A stretch of DNA of 64,000 nt from Aquilaria yunnanensis (lineage: Eukaryota; Streptophyta; Magnoliopsida; Malvales; Thymelaeaceae). Numbering within the stretch: the stretch's first letter is position 1; the number at the start of each line of letters is the position of its first letter. A model generated the notes under the pieces. The model ran no database searches, was not told the DNA's origin, and saw only the letters and a list, made by a program, of their open reading frames with translations. Positions 11,015 through 21,706 of this stretch are shown in pieces. Made by a program: the position numbers and the translations under genes. The DNA lies in NCBI GenBank assembly GCA_039654915.1, contig CM077599.1, positions 81,374,001 to 81,438,000 of the forward strand, read 5' to 3'.

Positions 11015-11980
11015 TAGGGGTGAGCATGGGTCGGGTTGGTTCGGTTTTGTGGTGGAACCGAACCAACCCGAAATGGCATCAGTTCCAAAATTTTTCTACC
11101 CAACCCAGAACCGAGAACCGAACAGAACCAGAACCATAGTTCTGGGTTTCTCGGTTCTGGTTCTCGGGTTTTTCGGTTTATACCATATACCTATAACAAC
11201 ACCAAATTCAATAAATCTACATCCATAATCAATTTTATGACATATTCAACATAATATACAATTAAATTAATATTTAAATATATGTACTTAAATACATTCA
11301 AAAGAGTTTAAAATGATGTTCTTACAAAAATGGTTCAAAAGAGTTGCTTGTGGGCTATCTTTTATCTCAACTAGTTTACTTCATTCCAGTAATTTCAATA
11401 TTGGTATGACATTCAATATGGAAAATTGAGCCTTTAAGACCACCTTCTTTAGTATCAAAACCTAAAATATGTTGATGTCATAAATTTTTAATTTTGCATG
11501 ACTCAAATGAAAAAAATATCATAATTGTGTCATAAATAGTAGTCTGGAATGAAAGATCAAAAACAAAATGACTTAGGAGTGGTGGGTCTATGAAGAAAAG
11601 TGATTTAAGTAAATATGGAGAAATTTCGTAAATGATCCCACAAATTCCATACTGTTTCAATTTAGAACATCAATTTAAGAGTTTAATATAAAAACACAAA
11701 ATAACCATCATAATACTTCAAAGAAATATATGTGTGTGTGTGTGTGTGTATGGATATATTAGTAATACTATAATTTTTATTATATAATTATATATATATC
11801 TCGGGTTCGGTTCTACCCCGGGTTGGTTCCATATGGAACCAGAACCAACCCAAAAACCGTCGGTTCTCCTATATGTGGAACCAACCCGAGAACCATGATC
11901 AATTTTTACCCAACCCAAACCAACCCAATAGGGGTGGTTCGGTTTCGATTTCGGGTTTACCCAACCCATGCTCACCCCTA
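11015..11980. mobile_element. hAT-type non-autonomous element, copy 1
   Basis: The ends are TAGGGGTGAGCATGGGT and, inverted, ACCCATGCTCACCCCTA. The 8-bp duplication ATATACTT flanks it perfectly (11007-11014 and 11981-11988), diagnostic of the hAT superfamily. Subterminal regions are packed with both orientations of GGTTCGG, GGTTC and ACCAACCC, which resemble arrays of transposase-binding repeats. The middle is AT-rich and noncoding, with a (GT)n run at about 11731-11748. A sister copy of nearly the same length lies at 49890-50847. Confidence 0.88.
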
Positions 11981-11988
11981 ATATACTT

Positions 11989-14199
11989 CACGTCCTACGT
12001 TTTTTTTTACGTTTCTCATGATTATTCAACGCATCACCTAAACTGGATTTTTGAGTCTTTATCTTGGTTCCATGGCAACTTTTCAAGTTCCTTCCGGCTT
12101 CCTCGTCCTTCCAAGCGTTTTTTTTTTTAATAATTTTTTACATGAATATCTAAAATAATACATCAATATATATATGTAGAGAGAGTCGAGAGAGCTATAA
12201 TATATATACATATACATATACACATATACATACATAAATTCATCAATTATATAAATTTAAAAAAATTGAATGAGAGATCACGAGAAAATTGTTGGACATT
12301 TATCGCCACAAAATCGTTACTAAGCAAGAGTTAGAGAATCGTCGTTTTCGCTAGTTTCACAAAATCATTGCTACCCTGGTCATAAAATCATTGCTAAAGT
12401 CATGGGCCCACGGACACCTTTAAGGCCCGTCAATTGTTCGATGATTATTATTTTCAACTCTAGTTTTTCCTACCATTTTGTGTGACGATTTCTATGATAA
12501 GAAATAATTTTTTTTATTTATGATCCTTGTACAATTAAGACAATCTAAAAAAGCTTGTTCTCTTGTAATGGACTAAATTTAATAATGTGAAGATTCAAAT
12601 TTCGAACTTGAGAAGCAAGAGTGTCTACCTCTAAGCATTTTTCGGGGCAAACATCGTTAGCAATCTTAGTTAACGAGTCTTGTTAAATACTATTTCTTAT
12701 ATAGCTTTCAAACTCGAGTCCTTAATCCAATCAGCTCTGTTAGCTTGAAACATTTGAATTAGGCATGAATTTGTTTAAAATATATTGTATGTATAAAATA
12801 CTACTTCCTTCTTTACAAATTATTGGTAATATATTTTATTTTAGACCATCTTAAGTTTTTACAACATTTTCAAATTATTCTTTAAATTATTATTTTAATA
12901 TTAAATTTTTATTGCATCTATTTTTATTTACATATAAAAATTAAAGGATAAAAGTGAAAATAATATACAACTATACTTTATTATTTTTTTATTTTTTTAA
13001 ATTTTCATGTCAAACCCAAGTCAAAAGAAGCTGCAAACGGTCTGTTAAAATTGAGATATACAATAATTACAAATTCAGATGGGTAGCTCCTATGATGACT
13101 ATTAGATCTGCTTCAAAGGTTGACGAACATTAAGAAAGAAGTTGTCCCTGCTTAAGGCATGAGAGAGTACCATTAGAATCTATCCATAACCAAGTTGTAG
13201 CTCCAAACTCAATGAAGCGATGCTAAATTTGTCTCATGTCTGGTACGTGAGGGGGAGACACCCAAAAATGGCAGAAAGAGTTACGAGAGGATTTTACCTA
13301 AATTGCCTTGCTAACGGTTTCTAGAACACAGACAAAATAACTGTTTGGTGCATCTAAATTCACGTGAATCAAGTGTTACAGGTACGATTACCATCCCAAA
13401 ATAATGACATGTTGATGTATAGTGAAATGCACTCTAACTCGTGATAACTACAATAATTGAAGTGTTCTAGATAACTTCACAACCTCCACTGATGAAAACT
13501 ATGATACTAAATGACATCAAATTAAATTATTATAGTACTCCATTAAATTTGACAAATAATTATACAGACAAAAGTTGCAAAAGCAACAAACAAAAAAAAC
13601 AAAAAACAAAAGAATCACTTCTTTTTTTTTTTTGTATTTTGGTCCAAATTGACTACCAATATTTTTTTTCTAATCTTAAATATACCACTCATGTTTCTAA
13701 AAGGAGAAAATTTATCATTCTTTGTTAAATCGCGACATATTTCTATATGAAATATATATATATATATATTGTAAAAAAGGCCTTGCCTGACACTCCATCC
13801 ATCTTACTTTAGTTGGTTCTTACCTTTTCCAACTAGACTTTGACTTAAAAATATTCATATTAATGTATATTGAAAAAAATACATTCTAGAAGTGATTTGT
13901 TACTGTCACATGTTAGAAACAACATTTTAGCACTAAATTAACCACCGAATATAAAAGATAGTGGCTAATTTGGTCAATTTAAAATATTAATGGTACATTT
14001 GAGCTAAAAATATAATTTGTGGTCAATTTGGACAAGGTCTATTAATGGTTTTTCTTTGTGATTTTACAACAGAAAAAAAAAGTACAAATAAAGAGTTAGA
14101 AATCTCCAGACACCACTACATACGGACATTTGAACTCTGAGAAAATGTGCTGCCCATAATCCAATCATCATAATCACAAACATATCAGGGAAAGACGAG
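11989..14199. other. Intergenic, no gene seen
   Basis: AT-rich, with (AT)/(ATAC) microsatellite stretches around 12165-12240 and (TA)n at about 13750-13770. Nothing with coding character. Confidence 0.55.
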
Positions 14200-14819
14200 G
14201 TCAATGGGCATGTCTAATCCACCCAATCAAGCGCCTTCTCTTTCTCTCTCATTTCCCGTGATTCCTTCCGTTAAATAACAAATTCAAGCACCCATCCGCT
14301 TCTCTGTCTCTCTCCACCCCATTCCCAAAGCCAATGAGGAGTGACCTTCACGATCTCGCCACTTCTCTCTCTTATTTTTGTTCCGTTCAGAGATTTCTAG
14401 TCCAGTCCACCACAAATGGAAATCCGGATCACCACAAGACTCTTCCTCTAATTCTCTCTGCGTTTGAACTTTTCCTATTTCTCTCTCTCTTCTTTCTCTT
14501 GCTCCATTTTCTTGTTCCAAGGGTTATCCTTCCTCCTCTCCCCCTTTTTGGGTTTTCCTTGGTTTTTGGTTTCCTTTACCTTTCTGGGATTCTTTGACTC
14601 GACAAAGATTTAATCTTTTTTACCTGGGGTTTTCTCATTTTATGTTGTTTTCCCTTCTGGGAGAGTTTTTCCTTTTAGGGGTTTAGTTTGGCATCCTCTT
14701 TATTCTGTGGGGAATTCTTTCTTTCTTTGTCTTGTTGATCCACTTGTTTGGTGGGTGTGAATCCAAAGTTTCTCTCTTGTTGTAAAATTTGCTTCCTTTC
14801 TGTTTTGCATTTGGCCGTG
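14200..14819 (+). promoter_or_regulatory. Upstream and 5' leader region of the RhoGDI gene
   Basis: The sequence becomes strongly pyrimidine-rich, with repeated CTCTCTC/CTTTCTC tracts (about 14236-14310 and 14478-14560). This is common in plant core promoters and 5' leaders. No clear TATA box was seen. The transcription start cannot be placed from sequence. Confidence 0.4.
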
Positions 14820-16424
14820 ATGGGCCTAGACAGTGAGCCTGATAGTGGCGCTTCAGAGCCAAAAACAGCATCAAAGGTAGCTTCAAATGAAGAAGAGAAT
14901 CAGGCAGCTGGAATTACCAGGAAACTCAGTGAGGCCTCTCTTGCTGCCACTGAGGATGAGGAGGAGGATGAGGCAAGGAAACTTGAGCTGGGACCTCAGC
15001 GCACTCTAAAAGAGGAATTCGAGAAGGATAAGGTCTTGCCTGCTTCATTTCTTTGTTGTTGATCATTTTTTTTTTTGGCTCGTTTTGTTTGGTCCAGCCT
15101 TGGTTGCCGGCTGATGAAATGTTGGGATGTAGGATGATGAGAGCTTGAGGAAGTGGAAGGAACAGCTTCTTGGGAGCGTGGATATGAATGCCATTGGAGG
15201 TCTAGATTGAAATTCCTTTTCCCTCTCTTTTCAACTCTTGATTTCCCTTTTCCCTCATGTTATTTAATAAAAAATTTGCGTGAGCTGGCAGATTGATGTG
15301 AACAAAAATTAAGTTTCATTTTCAACCATCTTCTTATATATGCAAATCTATGATGACTGTCTTTGTGATCTAAATGTCATGAGCATTGGCATCTGGTAGT
15401 TTTCCTGTTTTCATGCTCACAGATCAACTGGTTGATGGTCCTTGCTCAAACTTAAAAAAAGAAAAAAGAAAAAAGAAAAAAGAAAAAGGGTATTTTGAGT
15501 TCTGTTCTTTCTGCAATGAGCGTATTACCTATTTCTTTTTCATGGGCCTTACCTTGATTATTTCATCCAGAAGCAGTGGGCCTCATGGTTAGCGGAGTAA
15601 ATGATTGACAATTGTTCTTATGCTGTTGTAGAGACTCTGGAACCAGAAGTTAAGATCCTGAGCCTTTCAATTAAATCTCCTGCGAGAGATGATATTGTCC
15701 TTTCAATTCCTGCGGATGGAAATCCCAAAGGCTCGTGGTTTACCTTAAAAGAGGGAAGCAAATATAGACTTGAGTTCACTTTCCAGGTTCACAATAACAT
15801 TGTATCCGGTCTCAGATACACCAATACAGTTTGGAAAACCGGTGTCAAGGGTACGCTTATTTGCGTACTCTGCCTTACTATCTGTTGGGTGACATGATTG
15901 CCTCTTAATAAAAGACCTTTAATGAATTGACATTGCTCTTTGTCATGGTTGGTTGGCAGTGGATAGCACCAAAGAGATGCTGGGAACTTTCAGTCCCCAA
16001 GCAGAGCATTACAAACATGAAATGCCCGAGGAAACAACCCCATCTGGGTTGTTTGCTCGAGGAAGCTATACAGCTAGAACTAAGGTACGTTTCATGCTGC
16101 ATCCTGTTGTTCCTTTCTCCTCTGTGTACCATCAACGCCCCAAGCTGTCTTAAGAATGGGTGCGGATCAAACATTTGTACTTAATTGCTTCCACAAGGAC
16201 ATCCTGTGAAATGAAATAACAGATGAGTCAGTTTTGTCCCAGGAGATTTGAATCAGAATTCAGAAGAACTAATATATCAGAATTCAGAAGAAGAAGTTCT
16301 GCTTGTATTGGTTTTGTTGACGTCATTTTGTCCTTCTTTCTTCACACAGTTCCTAGACGATGACCGCAAGTGCTACTTGGAGATAAACTACACATTTGAC
16401 ATTCGTAAAGATTGGCAGACATGA
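14820..16424 (+). CDS. Rho GDP-dissociation inhibitor (RhoGDI), five coding exons
   Basis: The coding exons are 14820-15032, 15133-15199, 15632-15850, 15960-16084 and 16350-16424; all introns are GT-AG and the frame is kept, giving 232 residues. The product should bind prenylated ROP/Rac GTPases, hold them in the GDP form and extract them from membranes into the cytosol. The first ~70 residues are acidic and flexible (TEDEEEDEARKLELGPQRTL), as in plant RhoGDIs. The C-terminal part is the immunoglobulin-like domain that takes the prenyl tail, recognised from SIKSPARDDIVLSIP, GSKYRLEFTFQVHNNIVSGL, EMLGTFSPQ and the closing YTFDIRKDWQT. Its length is close to the usual ~220-240 residues. The start is the first ATG in frame with exon 2. 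The gene looks intact. It is plausibly orthologous to the Arabidopsis SCN1/RhoGDI1 family, but the paralogue cannot be fixed here. Confidence 0.93.
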
Positions 16425-18023
16425 AACTGAGAAGAACTTAGAGGTGTTGTTGATTTGCCGTGATATGTTGTCCCAGAGCTCAGTCTCTGCTTTAGGTGTG
16501 ACCTTGATTCGGTTTCCATGTTCTTACTTTGTGTCTTCGATGTGTGAGATTGGTCATTACACAATGAAGAGAGTTTTCTTGTTCTTTTTTTCGTTGTCAA
16601 TCGAAATGCAGCTGCATATGATCCGTGTCTGCTGGAATTCATGGTTGAGTAACAGCTGATGCAAGCCTGTAATGTAAGAGCAAAGTTCCCCTTAGGAGTT
16701 GGAATTTGGCTTACCGGTTGTCTGCATTGTTGTTTTTGCTTTTCTTTTTGATCCTGGAATGTGATGCTTGGTTGAACAGTTCTAACACTCGGAAGTTTTG
16801 AAGCTTTAAAAGGATCCCAGTATGATGGTCCGTGCTTTGTTTTTGCTTCCATTGTGTCTGTCAAAGTTAGCTAAGGGAAAGCAAATGTAACTTTTACTTT
16901 CTTCAACCTTTTCCTTTGGATTGGAGACTTTTATGCCGCAGCTTTTGGCCTTTTTCTTGGTTAAGATCAAAACCTAACTTGTATCACAAGCAACTCAATG
17001 AACTATGGAGTGTGTAAGAAGCAACCATATGATTTTTCAAAAAGTAAACTATAATTTTACTCAAACCTTAAGGGGCAACCTGTAATTAGCTATACTTTTT
17101 CTCTTTTTGTATGGCAATATTAATGCACTAACTGATAACAACTTCCTTTTGGAGTATGTTTCTAATCATGCTTATATATGTATGATAGTCTAAATTTTTC
17201 CTTTCTAATCATGCTTATATGTATGATAGTCTAAATTTTTCCCCTACCCCCGCCCATTGGTCGCAAAGTGAAGAAGACGCTGGTCTTTCATATGACATGA
17301 AGTGGTAGATTCAAAAATTTTAAAGAGTGGGTACTAATTAAGCTAGGTGACATAGAGCAGATGCAGGAGTTGGAAAAACATCACATTTTATAATTTAAGT
17401 AAAAATGTTACAAAAATTAGAATACAAGCATTGGTAAAAAGCAAAAGCGCACTAGTGACAAAAAGAAAAAAATTATGTTCACCTAGCAACTAAAATGTAT
17501 AATAAAAAAGACTAATTACAATTTGTCTCCAAGGGTTTTGATGAAATTACAAGTTGGCCTTTCCCAATATCTAACATCATTAGTCAAATAACCAAACAAT
17601 CTTATTTTTATCTTATCAAAATGTAAAACTGTTTTATAGAAAGTCAGAATAATTGTCATTTTTAGGTATTATTTCATGGTATTTTTCATCATTTCAAAAC
17701 AATTTACTATTGACTATTAAATAATGTAAAGGTTTTAGGCATTCAAGAAGACAAGAAATATGAAATAGAAGAGACAAACTACATTTTCCTTCAAATCTAG
17801 TAAAATTTTGTTGTTTACTCTAAATAATACGAATGAAAATTGCTTGCATGTTTTATTTCACTCTTAGGCTTATTAGGTTGGGTTGAATTCAGTAAATGAA
17901 ACTACAGTCTATTTTTCAAGTGTCAGTGGAAAGCGATAAGTGATTTAGAATAGCACAATTATATGTGCTGGTGCCAAGTAACGGGGAAATTTAGTAGTGC
18001 CAAATACAAATTCATCACCAAAC

Positions 18024-18084
<61 letters not shown>

Positions 18085-18329
18085 TGGGTGCCATGGAAGC
18101 GGAACCTACTCCTTCATGCATTAGCTCACCTCTATTGACAAGGTGGCTCTCACACTAACCTGACAAACGCCTGTTATATATTAGTATTAAAGTTTGGAAA
18201 ATACTACTTAAGGTTAACTCTTAATTTTTAATTTTAACGGTTTAATCTTTACTACTAATAAATCATCACAAACTCAAACATTAATTTTAAAAAGTTCTTT
18301 TTAAATGGTCCAAAAACCTAATTCACGAC
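16425..18329. other. 3' region of the RhoGDI gene and intergenic DNA
   Basis: The first few hundred bases are presumably the 3' UTR. The rest is AT-rich. A short direct duplication (ATCATGCTTATAT-TATGATAGTCTAAATTTTTC) occurs at about 17166-17240, and a remnant TIR-like stretch at about 17045-17090. No gene was recognised. Confidence 0.5.
18025..18080 (+). repeat. (AT)n microsatellite
   Basis: An uninterrupted TA/AT dinucleotide run of about 55 bp. Confidence 0.95.
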
Positions 18330-18340
18330 AATTTTTTAAT

Positions 18341-19391
18341 GGATAAAATACACTGGAACCTTAACTTATTTTTTTGTCCTAATTGGATACCCTACCTTCA
18401 AGTTGTCATAGCGAGGTATCTTACTTCTTATCGCATATCCTATCTACGTATTTTCTATTAATTTCGAAGTTATGTCTAACAAAAAATGTTGATGTGGCAT
18501 AAAAAAATTTAAAATAAATAATAAAATAACATTTTTGGTCCTTATATCTTTTAAAAAATTACAAAAAACCCCCAAAACTACTAAAATGCTTTTAAATCCT
18601 GTTGCTCCCATGTCGGCCCGTTTTCCGGCATCAATCTCATCGAATCTAGACAAATCAGATCAAATCTAGTGGTGGCGCATCTACTTTGGGTGCAAGTCTG
18701 TTTGTCTTCCCTAACCCTTCAATTGAGGTTCGAGTGAACTCGAGATCATCGGATTTGCGAGCGGAAATCATCTTAGCCTGCGGAGATTGACTGAATCATC
18801 AGCCATTGTCTAAATCATTTGAACATCTGACAAATGGATCTCAAGTAAAAAGAAAAGTTGAAATTGTCGAGCTCCTATGGCGAGGCTTTGAGGAGACAAG
18901 ACTGAGAGGGATCTGAGGAAAGAGAGGAAGATGGATTCGGAGAGGCGTTCGCTTCGAGGGGAGATAACTCAATCGATGTAGAGGAGGAGCGAGCTGGTCT
19001 TAGGGACAAGAGAGTTGAAACGCCTGGAGAGGGAGCTGGCAGCCGATGAGAGTCTTGACATTGGAGATTCGATGAGATCGATACCAGAAAATGGGGTGGC
19101 AAGGGAGGGAGAAGGCAAGGGGATATGGGGCGGTGATCTCTTCCTCTGATATTTTGGGGGTGTTTTTTTAATTTTTTCAAAAATATAAGAGCCACAAGTG
19201 TTATTTTATTATTTATTTTAATATTTTTTATACCACATCAGCATTTTCCGTCAGACATAACTCCGAAATTAATAGAAAGTACTTAAATAGGACACGCGAT
19301 AAGAGGTAAGGTACCTCGCTAGGACAACTTGAAGGTAGGGTACTCAATTAGGACAAAAAAATAAGTTAAGGTACTCCCGGTGGATTTTATC
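18341..19391. mobile_element. Mutator-like element with ~240-bp inverted ends
   Basis: The left end (18341 to about 18582) and the reverse complement of the right end (about 19148-19391) share long blocks, for example CCTTAACTTATTTTTTTGTC and CTACCTTCAAGTTGTC. A perfect 11-bp duplication AATTTTTTAAT flanks it (18330-18340 and 19392-19402), within the 9-11 bp range of Mutator-like elements. The interior (about 18590-19147) is GC-richer than the surroundings and carries purine-rich exon-like text without an intact gene, so it may be a captured gene fragment. Confidence 0.8.
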
Positions 19392-19402
19392 AATTTTTTA
19401 AT

Positions 19403-19824
19403 TAATACGAACACTGATGGTACGGGCCAACCTGCTATAGGCTTAAGCCCAAGTTGCATTTGCAGATCCTGGAAGGCGAGCAGCAGCGGCCTTACCTCTC
19501 TCATTGAGATGATAAGAAGAGAAGATGAGATTGAGATTGGGGAAGATGGGAGGTTGTGCAATCCAAGACATGGCAGAAGGAAACCCAACTTCAATGGTCT
19601 CTGTGCCTGAATCCCCCCATTAATGACCATATTCAATGAGACTGCCATGCCCAACTAAACCCACAATTACCTCTTTACCTCTCACTTTTTTTACCTTCCC
19701 TCCCATCCAAACAAAAATCCCCACCTCTCTATATCCAATAACGCAATGAACATGTGTGGGCTGGATTTTGCAGAAATAAAAATGAAAGTTAAATTAATGT
19801 GAGTATAAAAATGTGAAGGTAGCG
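19403..19824. other. Intergenic, upstream of the cysteine-rich gene
   Basis: About 420 bp between the Mutator-like element and the TATA box. The part at 19440-19640 is GC-richer, but no supported gene was found on either strand. Confidence 0.45.
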
Positions 19825-19835
19825 TATATATAAAA
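19825..19835 (+). promoter_or_regulatory. TATA box of the cysteine-rich protein gene
   Basis: TATATATAAAA lies 61 bp upstream of the ATG at 19896. Spacing and sequence suit a plant TATA promoter with a leader of about 30 bases. Confidence 0.6.
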
Positions 19836-19895
19836 GGCGAAGGCCTCAGCAGCTAGCTAGTGTGAGCAGTGATCACTGGTCTCTGCAAAAATTCT

Positions 19896-20213
19896 ATGCG
19901 GGGGAAGAAAAACACTAACTCCGACCAGCTTCCATCACTGCCCGTGGTGGCAATGGCGGCGGTGCTGCTGGTGATGATTCCTCCGGCGATGGCCTGTCCA
20001 CCGTCGAGGGTGGGGTGCAAGAGCTGCATAGTGAACCAGATGAAGAACGGGTGCCCATCGTGCGTGCCGACGATACGGTGCATGGCGCGGTGCCTGTGGG
20101 GCGGCACTCCCAAGCCTAAATGCATCAAGACATGTGACTGCGGCCAGCCAAGGCTTTCGGATTGTAAGCGATGTATGGCTCCCTGTAGATGCAGCTGCGT
20201 CGCCTCCGCCTAG
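19896..20213 (+). CDS. Small secreted cysteine-rich protein, family not recognised
   Basis: A single uninterrupted exon of 105 residues. I chose the ATG at 19896, because the frame can be extended upstream only through a GTG. The sequence is much GC-richer than its surroundings. Residues 14-33 (LPSLPVVAMAAVLLVMIPPA) form a hydrophobic stretch followed by a small-residue site (AMA), typical of a secretory signal peptide. The remaining ~71 residues contain 15 cysteines, arranged partly as CxxC pairs (CKSC, CPSC, CKRC) and ending in CRCSC. The odd number leaves one cysteine free or pairing with another chain. Such spacing is seen in plant apoplastic or cell-wall cysteine-rich peptides, but I cannot match it to defensin, thionin, LTP, snakin or metallothionein patterns. 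Function unknown. Confidence 0.65.
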   Translation: MRGKKNTNSDQLPSLPVVAMAAVLLVMIPPAMACPPSRVGCKSCIVNQMKNGCPSCVPTIRCMARCLWGGTPKPKCIKTCDCGQPRLSDCKRCMAPCRCSCVASA

Positions 20214-21109
20214 ACCAAGTCTATGAGGCCCGCTACGACTAGGGAAGTCATGAAATATGCCCCTAGCATAGAACTTTGGTGACCATATTTTGATGCTCTA
20301 CTATTTTGGTCTTTGAATCTCCCCTTATGGATGTCACGGACGTGTCACTAGCCGTCTGATCAATGATATATGATATCATACACCCCAATTGGACGGTACA
20401 CATTGACGGATCCTTACAATACAAGTTTCCTTTAATCTTGAATCTCCAATTGGCTCCTATTGAATTGTTTTCATTTCTTCTTGTTTTCTTTTTAAAAAAT
20501 AAATTTTGGTCATTGCTAGAGCACGTGTCTCGAGCTGTAAAATTGGGGGCGGTTGTTTGCTGAGCAAAGGTTGAGGGCAAATATAGATAAGTTACACTTA
20601 TCTAGGAGATTATGTCACCTTACATTCAATCCTCTAATGTATCTAATGTAGGGGTAGTTACAGCAAAAGTTTAGGGAATAAGTTATCTGTCTTGTGAAGC
20701 CTAAAGAGCATTAAGGTGCATTTGAACAATTTGTCATTGAATTTGTGTGTGGGAGTTTGTACCTCAAACTTGGATTCAATTAAGACGGTATCTTGTCTTC
20801 AATAACTAAACTGGGTAGGTGAAACAGCCCAAATATTTGTAGTAGTGTTGGAAACCATGTTCAAAGGCTTACCAAGCTAAAATCAAAGTAAAAGGCCTTT
20901 CGGGCGCGACTTGAGTCGGTTATAGCTACTTGGACGGTTGGACCTGAGTGGTGATAGCGCGTATGGCAACAACATAGTGAAATTCCATATTTACAATTTT
21001 TATACAAGAAATCACGCTTAACACATACTTAGACCTTTAAATATGACATGGATGCTCGAAAACCCCGCCACTATTTATCCCCTGACAAATGACACCCTCT
21101 TCATAATTA
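20214..21109. other. Intergenic between two convergent genes
   Basis: Should contain the 3' UTRs of the cysteine-rich gene (+) and the BAG-like gene (-). No gene or repeat was recognised. Confidence 0.5.
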
Positions 21110-21706
21110 TCATTCGCGAAGAAATCTCTGGAAGCACCGAAAGCCCAGATACTCAGCACAGAATCTGTCCATCTCCTCCCCTCCTCTCTCTCTACAGGCC
21201 CGCTCCTCCATCTCCTCCACCGCCTCGTCCCAACAGAACAACCCCCGCGGGCCCCACCCGTCTCCATAATCCTCCACCCTCGCCTCCGCGATCCCATCCA
21301 GAATCTCCTGCAGCCCCACGATCCGACGGCTCACCTTCCTCCTCCCTTCCCTCACCGTCGGGTTGAACCCTGGAACCGAGTCCAGCTCCAGCAGCAGTCG
21401 CATCAAGGTCTCGTTCATCCTCAGCTTCTCCCGATCGTCTCTCCGGACGGCGTCCACCGTCTCCTGCCGCTGGATCAGGGCCTGGACCCTGTCGGCCTCC
21501 GCGTTCACCGCGGAGATCCGCCGGTAGAGGGATCGGATGCGATGGGAGCGGTATGCCGCCTGGATCCTGGCGGCGGCAGCTGCTTGATCGGGGAGGCTGA
21601 TGCTGACAGGGATTTGCTTGGGTTGGGGAGGGGTAGAATTGTCCTTGTGGAGAACGAATGTAACGGTGGAAGAAGCAGAGAAGATGAAATTGGGGGAGGG
21701 TTTCAT
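21110..21706 (-). CDS. BAG-family co-chaperone with IQ motif (BAG5-like)
   Basis: A single-exon frame of 198 residues. An IQ calmodulin-binding motif starts at about residue 48 (RIQAAYRSHRIRSLYRRI). It is followed directly by a BAG domain at about 64-141, seen as an amphipathic helical region ending in LLELDSVPGF, REGRRKVSRRIVGLQ and EILDGI. BAG domains bind the ATPase domain of Hsp70 and act as nucleotide-exchange co-chaperones; the IQ-BAG arrangement is specific to plant BAG5/6/7-type proteins. Length and layout are closest to Arabidopsis BAG5 (about 215 residues), which is mitochondrial and calmodulin-bound. Here the N-terminus (MKPSPNFIFSASSTVTF) is Ser/Thr-rich and could be a weak organelle-targeting peptide. 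The C-terminus is acidic (EEMEERACRERGGEEM). Start is the first ATG. No disruption seen. Confidence 0.88.
   Translation of the reverse strand: MKPSPNFIFSASSTVTFVLHKDNSTPPQPKQIPVSISLPDQAAAAARIQAAYRSHRIRSLYRRISAVNAEADRVQALIQRQETVDAVRRDDREKLRMNETLMRLLLELDSVPGFNPTVREGRRKVSRRIVGLQEILDGIAEARVEDYGDGWGPRGLFCWDEAVEEMEERACRERGGEEMDRFCAEYLGFRCFQRFLRE

Noticed and set aside
16388..16864. Minus-strand frame of 158 codons over the RhoGDI 3' end
   Set aside because: It overlaps the last RhoGDI exon and 3' region, has no domain, and looks like a chance frame in GC-balanced sequence.
18875..19195. Minus-strand Pro/Ser-rich frame inside the Mutator-like element
   Set aside because: Composition-driven frame of the purine-rich cargo; no recognised domain and it runs into the inverted end.
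19869..19895. Upstream extension of the cysteine-rich frame starting at GTG
   Set aside because: A GTG start is not expected for a nuclear plant gene. The ATG at 19896 gives a proper signal peptide.
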